DNA of 10,063 nucleotides, from contig JAUWIS010000016.1 of the NCBI GenBank assembly GCA_030605245.1, positions 1 through 10,063 on the forward strand. Direction: 5' to 3'. The translations under genes and the position numbers were made by a program. The DNA is from Methanobacteriota archaeon (GTDB taxonomy: Archaea; Thermoplasmatota; JASEFT01; JAUWIS01). This document shows, piece by piece, positions 6,852-10,063 of the stretch; the stretch's first letter is position 1, and every line of letters starts with the position of its first letter. A model generated the notes under the pieces. It was not told the DNA's origin, ran no database searches, and saw only the letters and a program-made list of their open reading frames with translations.

Positions 6852-7889
6852 ATGATAGAAGGAGTTATACCAGAGGCTCTTGCACCCTATATAATACCTG
6901 TAATAATGATATTATTCTTCATCGCCTTAGGATATACTGTAAAGTTTTTTATTGATGGTTATGTTATGAAATGGGCTAAAAAAACAAAAACAAAAATCGA
7001 TGATATTATTGTCAAAGGTATTAGAACACCATTAATCCTTATTTTTACGGTTATAGGTATAAACATGGCGCTTAAATATACAAACATACCATCAGGCATC
7101 AAATACTATGTTGATGCCGGTGTTTTTGTTTTCATTGTACTTGCAGTTACCTTTTCTGTTGGCAGAATACTTGTTAGCTTAATATCCTATTATGGTAGCG
7201 CACACAAGGGAATAAAAGAGATTATCCCTCTATTCACTAAGGTTACAAAGTCAATGGTGTATCTCATAGGTATTATGATTATACTTGACTACTCAGGTGT
7301 TTCCATCACACCATTACTGGCAACAGTTGGTATCGCAGGCATTGCAGTAGCATTTGCGTTGCAGGAAACACTCTCAAGCCTTTTCGCAGGTCTTTACATC
7401 ATGGCTGACAGACCTGTTAGGATTGGGGATTACATAAAACTGGAATCTGGTGAAACAGGATATGTTATTGATATTGGATGGAGAAGCACAAAGATAAGGA
7501 TGCTGCCGAATAACACAGTGATTATCCCGAATTCAAAACTTGCAAACTCTATTATTACAAATTATTACATGCCTGAGCGGGAGATGAGTACCCTGGTGCA
7601 GGTTGGTGTAAGCTATGATTCTGATCTGGAAAAGGTGGAAAAAGTCACGATGGAGGTGGCAAAAGAGGTGCTTGCTAAAATTAGCGGTGGCACAAAAACC
7701 TTCGAACCTTTCATAAGATACCATACATTCTCTGATTTCAGCATAAATTTTACAGTAATCCTCAGGGTAAATGAGTTTGTTGGCAAATACCTTGTTACAC
7801 ATGAATTTGTAAAGGCGCTGCATAAAAGATACAAAAAAGAGGGCATTGTGATACCTTTCCCGATAACAACAGTTTACATGAAAAAATAG
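6852..7889 (+). CDS. mscS: MscS-family mechanosensitive ion channel
   Basis: A 345-residue membrane protein that would open under membrane tension and release small solutes on hypo-osmotic shock. Hydrophobic segments lie at about 10-33, 58-76, 88-112, 132-150 and 153-182. The last is the Gly/Ala-rich pore helix (LLATVGIAGIAVAFALQETL) leading into the MscS signature ADRPVRIGDYI (185-195). Residues 196-340 form the soluble beta and alpha/beta domains, with LPNNTVIIPNSKLANS at 218-233. Five predicted helices make it larger than E. coli MscS, which has three, and like many archaeal homologues. The start at 6852 follows from the TATA spacing; the in-frame ATG at 6807 would add a 15-residue tail that lies in the promoter. 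The neighbouring otsA suggests a joint role in osmotic balance. The 3' end is partly duplicated downstream. Confidence 0.9.
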   Translation: MIEGVIPEALAPYIIPVIMILFFIALGYTVKFFIDGYVMKWAKKTKTKIDDIIVKGIRTPLILIFTVIGINMALKYTNIPSGIKYYVDAGVFVFIVLAVTFSVGRILVSLISYYGSAHKGIKEIIPLFTKVTKSMVYLIGIMIILDYSGVSITPLLATVGIAGIAVAFALQETLSSLFAGLYIMADRPVRIGDYIKLESGETGYVIDIGWRSTKIRMLPNNTVIIPNSKLANSIITNYYMPEREMSTLVQVGVSYDSDLEKVEKVTMEVAKEVLAKISGGTKTFEPFIRYHTFSDFSINFTVILRVNEFVGKYLVTHEFVKALHKRYKKEGIVIPFPITTVYMKK

Positions 7890-7970
7890 TTATCTCACAT
7901 GTGAACCGTATTTTATCATAATACATAGGAGGATGTGCCCAGTGCATATGGAAAAATAGTCATCTCATAT
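7871..7970 (+). repeat. Imperfect 30-bp direct repeat of the mscS 3' end, 70 bp apart
   Basis: Copy A (7871-7900) includes the last codons and stop of mscS; copy B (7941-7970) lies in the intergenic region. They agree at 24 of 30 positions. Copy A reads V-Y-M-K-K-stop; copy B in the same phase reads V-H-M-E-K-stop. An AGGAGG at 7927-7932 stands nine bases before the GTG of copy B. The rest of the gap up to 8003 has a C-rich run (7971-7980) and no recognisable gene. This looks like an old, decayed duplication of the gene end. Confidence 0.6.
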
Positions 7971-8003
7971 CCCCCCTCCCCAAGCATTTACACATAAAAA
8001 TAT

Positions 8004-8345
8004 TTATTTTGCGCCCAGAAATCCATGTCTCATTAAAACAGACTCAAGTTTTTCTTTTGCGATATGACTCGCTTTCAGTACTGTAAAAACAAGTTCAACA
8101 GAATGTGAAATTTCTTCATCAGGAGACAGGATTTCCTTAACAGTTTCTGCAACGATTTCCTCATACCTGTCAATGGATTTCTCATTTTTACATAATTTCG
8201 TAAGATTAAAAGCAAGTTTTGAGATAAACTCGTCAGTCAGCATTACCTCGGCAAAAAGCGATTTATTACTTCCTTCTGACTCGTTTCTTCCCCCGACTTT
8301 CAGAATGCCTGCTTTTTCCAATCGGGATATTGTCCATTCATTCAT
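8004..8345 (-). CDS. Small protein of unknown function overlapping rpl15e
   Basis: I do not recognise this protein. From the ATG at 8345 it has 113 residues, begins MNEWTISRLEKAGILKVGG and is largely helical by eye; the start looks like the recognition part of a helix-turn-helix. The remainder is charged and soluble, with no membrane segment and no cysteine pair pattern. The ATG lies inside the last codons of rpl15e and overlaps that gene by eight bases, typical of translational coupling. A longer form from a GTG at 8405 would overlap by 68 bases and add 20 residues (LKRCALLRGLIGYMVHTRN), which would complete a winged-helix-like N-terminus. No good ribosome binding site decides between them. 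Same-operon position with a ribosomal protein hints at a role in translation or RNA, but that is only inference. Confidence 0.6.
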   Translation of the reverse strand: MNEWTISRLEKAGILKVGGRNESEGSNKSLFAEVMLTDEFISKLAFNLTKLCKNEKSIDRYEEIVAETVKEILSPDEEISHSVELVFTVLKASHIAKEKLESVLMRHGFLGAK

Positions 8346-8943
8346 GTTTCTTGTGTGAACCATGTATCCTATGAGCCCTCTTAGAAGGGCGCACCTTTTC
8401 AGCACCTTTTCCTTTATACAAAAGCCCTCTTCCTTTTTTACCAGAGGATGTTAAACCTCTGTAAACCCTTCCCCTGTGTTTTTTAGAATAAATCCAGTTT
8501 ATTTTAGGGTCATTCATTATTACAGGATGATGAGGGTCAACCAATATTACCTCATAATATTTGTGTTTTCCATCTTCACCAACCCAGTAGGAATTTAAAA
8601 CCTCGCAATTTGGGTAATGCTTTGCTACACGCTCTTCCGCAATCCTCTGAATGCTTTTTGAGGTTGTGATTTTTTTCACACCCATCTTTGAAGGGACCCT
8701 GCCGCCATCAAACCTTTTCTTTCTAAGAGAACCTCTTCTTACCTTAACCCTGACAACAACAAAACCCTGTTTTGCCCTGTAACCAAGGTTTCTTGCCCTG
8801 TCTACCCTTGTTGGAAACTCAACCCTTGTTACTGTTTTCTCCTTTCTCCAAGTTATCATTCTCTGCCAGTTCAGTTTCCTAACATAACTATCATCTGGTT
8901 TTTTCCATGCTTCCTGTATATAATCATACATGTTTTTTGTCAT
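8338..8943 (-). CDS. rpl15e: Large-subunit ribosomal protein L15e
   Basis: A 201-residue basic protein of the archaeal/eukaryotic 50S/60S subunit. Family landmarks are the start MYDYIQEAWKKPDDSYVR, the RVEFPTRVDRARNLGYRAKQ block, VVVRVKVRRGSLRKKR, NSYWVGEDGKHKYYEVILVD (about residues 117-136), and a Lys/Arg/His-rich tail. The start is the ATG at 8943: a GGGTGATA ribosome binding site lies just before it and the protein then begins exactly where family members do. The frame continues upstream through a hairpin array, and an in-frame ATG at 8970 exists, but those residues are not part of the family. Length is close to the archaeal norm of about 195. It is followed by an overlapping small gene. 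This is the strongest single marker that the window is archaeal. Confidence 0.96.
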   Translation of the reverse strand: MTKNMYDYIQEAWKKPDDSYVRKLNWQRMITWRKEKTVTRVEFPTRVDRARNLGYRAKQGFVVVRVKVRRGSLRKKRFDGGRVPSKMGVKKITTSKSIQRIAEERVAKHYPNCEVLNSYWVGEDGKHKYYEVILVDPHHPVIMNDPKINWIYSKKHRGRVYRGLTSSGKKGRGLLYKGKGAEKVRPSKRAHRIHGSHKKHE

Positions 8944-8987
8944 ACTTATCACCCTTTTTGGATTCGCCATACGGCACATTTCCCTGC

Positions 8988-9224
8988 GGGATACGACGGA
9001 AAAATGCAAAGCATTTTTCCTAGTATCCTTGGAAAATCTGACAGATTTTCCAGAGGATACGACGGGAAACTGCAAGACAGTTTTCCTAGCATCCTAGGAA
9101 AAAACACTTTGTGTTTTTTCCGTTGGATACGACAGAAAGCGCAAAAGCGCTTTCTTAGTATGTTACGGAATTTGTTCCCGCAAATTCCTAACATCTTAGG
9201 AAAAGCCTCTGGCTTTTCTGTAAG
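8988..9224. repeat. Array of seven hairpins with conserved linkers and variable matched stems
   Basis: Inverted repeats in order: 8998-9020 (10 bp stem, loop AAA), 9031-9051 (9 bp, loop GAC), 9064-9086 (9 bp with one G-T pair), 9097-9121 (11 bp, loop TTT), 9134-9155 (9 bp, loop AAAA), 9167-9188 (8 bp) and 9199-9219 (9 bp with one G-T pair, loop TCT). Most stems begin GGAA(A/T) and end (A/T)TTCC, while their tips differ yet still pair. Linkers alternate: GGATACGAC before hairpins 1, 3 and 5, and TAGTATCC or TAGCATCC after 1 and 3. GGATAC and GTATCC can pair around a hairpin; ATGTTA/TAACAT do the same around hairpin 6, and CTTA/TAAG around hairpin 7. The two-hairpin period is about 65-70 bp. 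It fills most of the 344-base gap between rpl15e and the propeller gene, and nothing else gene-like is seen there. Both strands stay open through it, but this follows from the repeat structure. Confidence 0.9.
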
Positions 9225-9256
9225 AAAGGATAGATGATGTTAATGTATTATAAAGG

Positions 9257-9264
9257 TTTTTATA
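9257..9264 (+). promoter_or_regulatory. TATA box of the propeller-repeat gene, leaderless start
   Basis: TTTTTATA is centred about 27 bases before the ATG at 9288, with no ribosome binding site in between. This supports a leaderless transcript and the choice of 9288 over the upstream in-frame ATGs at 9234-9243. Confidence 0.5.
9257..9264 (-). promoter_or_regulatory. Possible TATA box for rpl15e, giving a structured leader of about 290 bases
   Basis: On the minus strand the same bases read TATAAAAA, a good box. A start about 27 bases on, near 9233, would place the whole hairpin array in the 5' leader of rpl15e. An overlapping CTTTATAATA about ten bases nearer is an alternative. I see no TATA box between the array and the rpl15e start, which is why this distant one is proposed. 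Confidence 0.35.
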
Positions 9265-9287
9265 CTTTCTATTCCTTTTGTTATTCG

Positions 9288-10058
9288 ATGAAAGTAGAGG
9301 CACGATGGGAATACAGAACAGAAGGAATGATTAGGGATTTAAGCTTCTCATCAAGGGATGGGGATGTTGCAGCAGCCTCATCTGACAAAAACATATACTT
9401 TATCAGTAAAGAAGGCAAACTATTATGGAAATACAAAACATCAGGGCAGGTAAGCAATGCTTTTCTTACACCTGAATGCTTATCTGTTTCATCAGAGGAT
9501 GGAAGCCTGTATTTTTTTGACAGGTCTGGAAAACTGAAATGGAGATGCCAGACAAAAGGAAAATGTGAGGATGTTGCATCAACATATAAGGGAGATTACA
9601 CAGTTGGTGGTTCAGATGACTCTCATGTTTATTTTATTGATAAAAACGGGAAGATTTTATGGAAGTACAAAACAGGCGGATGGGTGAGAAGGGTGTGTAC
9701 TTCATTAAACGCTGAGACAATATCAGCAGGCTCCATGGATAAAAATATTTACTCATTTAACAAGGAAGGGAAACTTCTATGGAAGTACAAAACAGACTCA
9801 TGGATCACTTCCATTATCACAACATCTGATGGAAAATACATTATTTCGGGAGCAAATGATGGAAACATATATTTTTTCAGAAATGATGGTACCCTTCTAT
9901 GGAAAATTAATACACCTACCCCTGTGCTCACACTGGTATGCTCAGAAAACGCAGAATATATAGCAGCAGGAACAGAAACCACGGTTTATTTTCTCAGCAG
10001 GGATGGAAGAATCTTATGGCAGCATTCAATAGGAAACTTTGATATTATGGGTCGATAA
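9288..10058 (+). CDS. Cytoplasmic PQQ/WD40-like beta-propeller repeat protein
   Basis: A 256-residue protein without signal peptide or membrane segment, built of six repeats of about 40 residues with the core NIYFIxKEGKLLWKYKT. The LWKYKT-like strands are at 46-51, 84-89, 124-129, 164-169, 204-209 and 243-248; the N-terminal ARWEYRT (5-11) would close the ring as the last strand of one blade. This is the pattern of PQQ-binding-like or WD40-like propellers, which usually serve as protein-binding platforms; I see no catalytic motif. Blades 1, 3 and 4 are nearly identical in the LWKYKT segment even at DNA level (ATGGAAATACAAAACA, ATGGAAGTACAAAACA), pointing to recent internal duplication or gene conversion. 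The start at 9288 is chosen because it lies 27 bases after a TATA box and the longer form would add an unlikely tail. The end (FDIMGR) is close to the window edge but has a real stop. Function unknown. Confidence 0.8.
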   Translation: MKVEARWEYRTEGMIRDLSFSSRDGDVAAASSDKNIYFISKEGKLLWKYKTSGQVSNAFLTPECLSVSSEDGSLYFFDRSGKLKWRCQTKGKCEDVASTYKGDYTVGGSDDSHVYFIDKNGKILWKYKTGGWVRRVCTSLNAETISAGSMDKNIYSFNKEGKLLWKYKTDSWITSIITTSDGKYIISGANDGNIYFFRNDGTLLWKINTPTPVLTLVCSENAEYIAAGTETTVYFLSRDGRILWQHSIGNFDIMGR

Positions 10059-10063
10059 AAGTC

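Noticed and set aside
7533..7846. Two minus-strand ORFs opposite the 3' part of mscS
   Set aside because: Shadows of a clear MscS domain; no start signals or family resemblance.
8944..9075. N-terminal extension of rpl15e up to 9075, or a start at the ATG at 8970
   Set aside because: These residues come from the hairpin array and are not part of the L15e family; the GGTGATA site points to the ATG at 8943.
8949..9194. 81-residue minus-strand ORF through the hairpin array
   Set aside because: It is made wholly of inverted repeats, with repeated F-P-S-Y-P-like words, and both strands are open for the same reason; no start signal or family resemblance.
8988..9224. CRISPR array
   Set aside because: No constant 24-37 base repeat with unique spacers; the hairpin stems vary, the linkers are only about 8-12 bases, and no cas gene is in view.
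9234..9287. 18-residue N-terminal extension of the propeller protein
   Set aside because: It spans the TATA box at 9257-9264, and the mature repeat pattern begins right after the ATG at 9288.

Overview
The window looks like a piece of a euryarchaeal chromosome, most likely of Thermoplasmatota type. The lineage is an inference; the archaeal call is firm. It rests on an archaeal/eukaryotic-type ribosomal protein L15e, an archaeal UPF0282 metallo-beta-lactamase-fold protein, TATA boxes about 25-27 bases upstream of several start codons (leaderless genes), GGTGAT-type ribosome binding sites, and a large secreted, C-terminally anchored surface protein of propeller, CARDB, PKD and coiled-coil design.

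Layout. 1-627 (-) is the N-terminal part of a restriction-modification protein cut by the window edge; with the gene-poor stretch after it, it is visibly more AT-rich and looks accessory. 867-2621 (-) holds a trehalose-6-phosphate phosphatase (otsB) followed by the UPF0282 hydrolase. Between them are three extra copies of a 44-45 bp unit copied from the otsB 3' end, which form a chain of tiny ORFs with ATGA, ATGA and TTGA overlaps. 2721-5252 (+) is the surface protein, divergent from otsB. It converges on a GT20 trehalose-phosphate synthase (otsA, 5292-6779, -) across a compact three-arm element that could terminate transcription in both directions. Divergent from otsA is an MscS-type channel (6852-7889, +), whose 3' end is also partly duplicated downstream. 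8004-8943 (-) is rpl15e plus a small overlapping unknown gene. 8988-9224 is a dense array of seven hairpins with variable but matched stems. 9288-10058 (+) is a cytoplasmic protein of six PQQ/WD-like propeller repeats.

How it fits together. OtsA and OtsB would make trehalose as a compatible solute, and MscS would release solutes on hypo-osmotic shock, so the middle of the window reads as an osmotic-stress neighbourhood. The UPF0282 gene seems translationally linked to otsB but has no known function. The two most unusual things are the otsB repeat / mini-ORF chain and the hairpin array in the probable leader of rpl15e.
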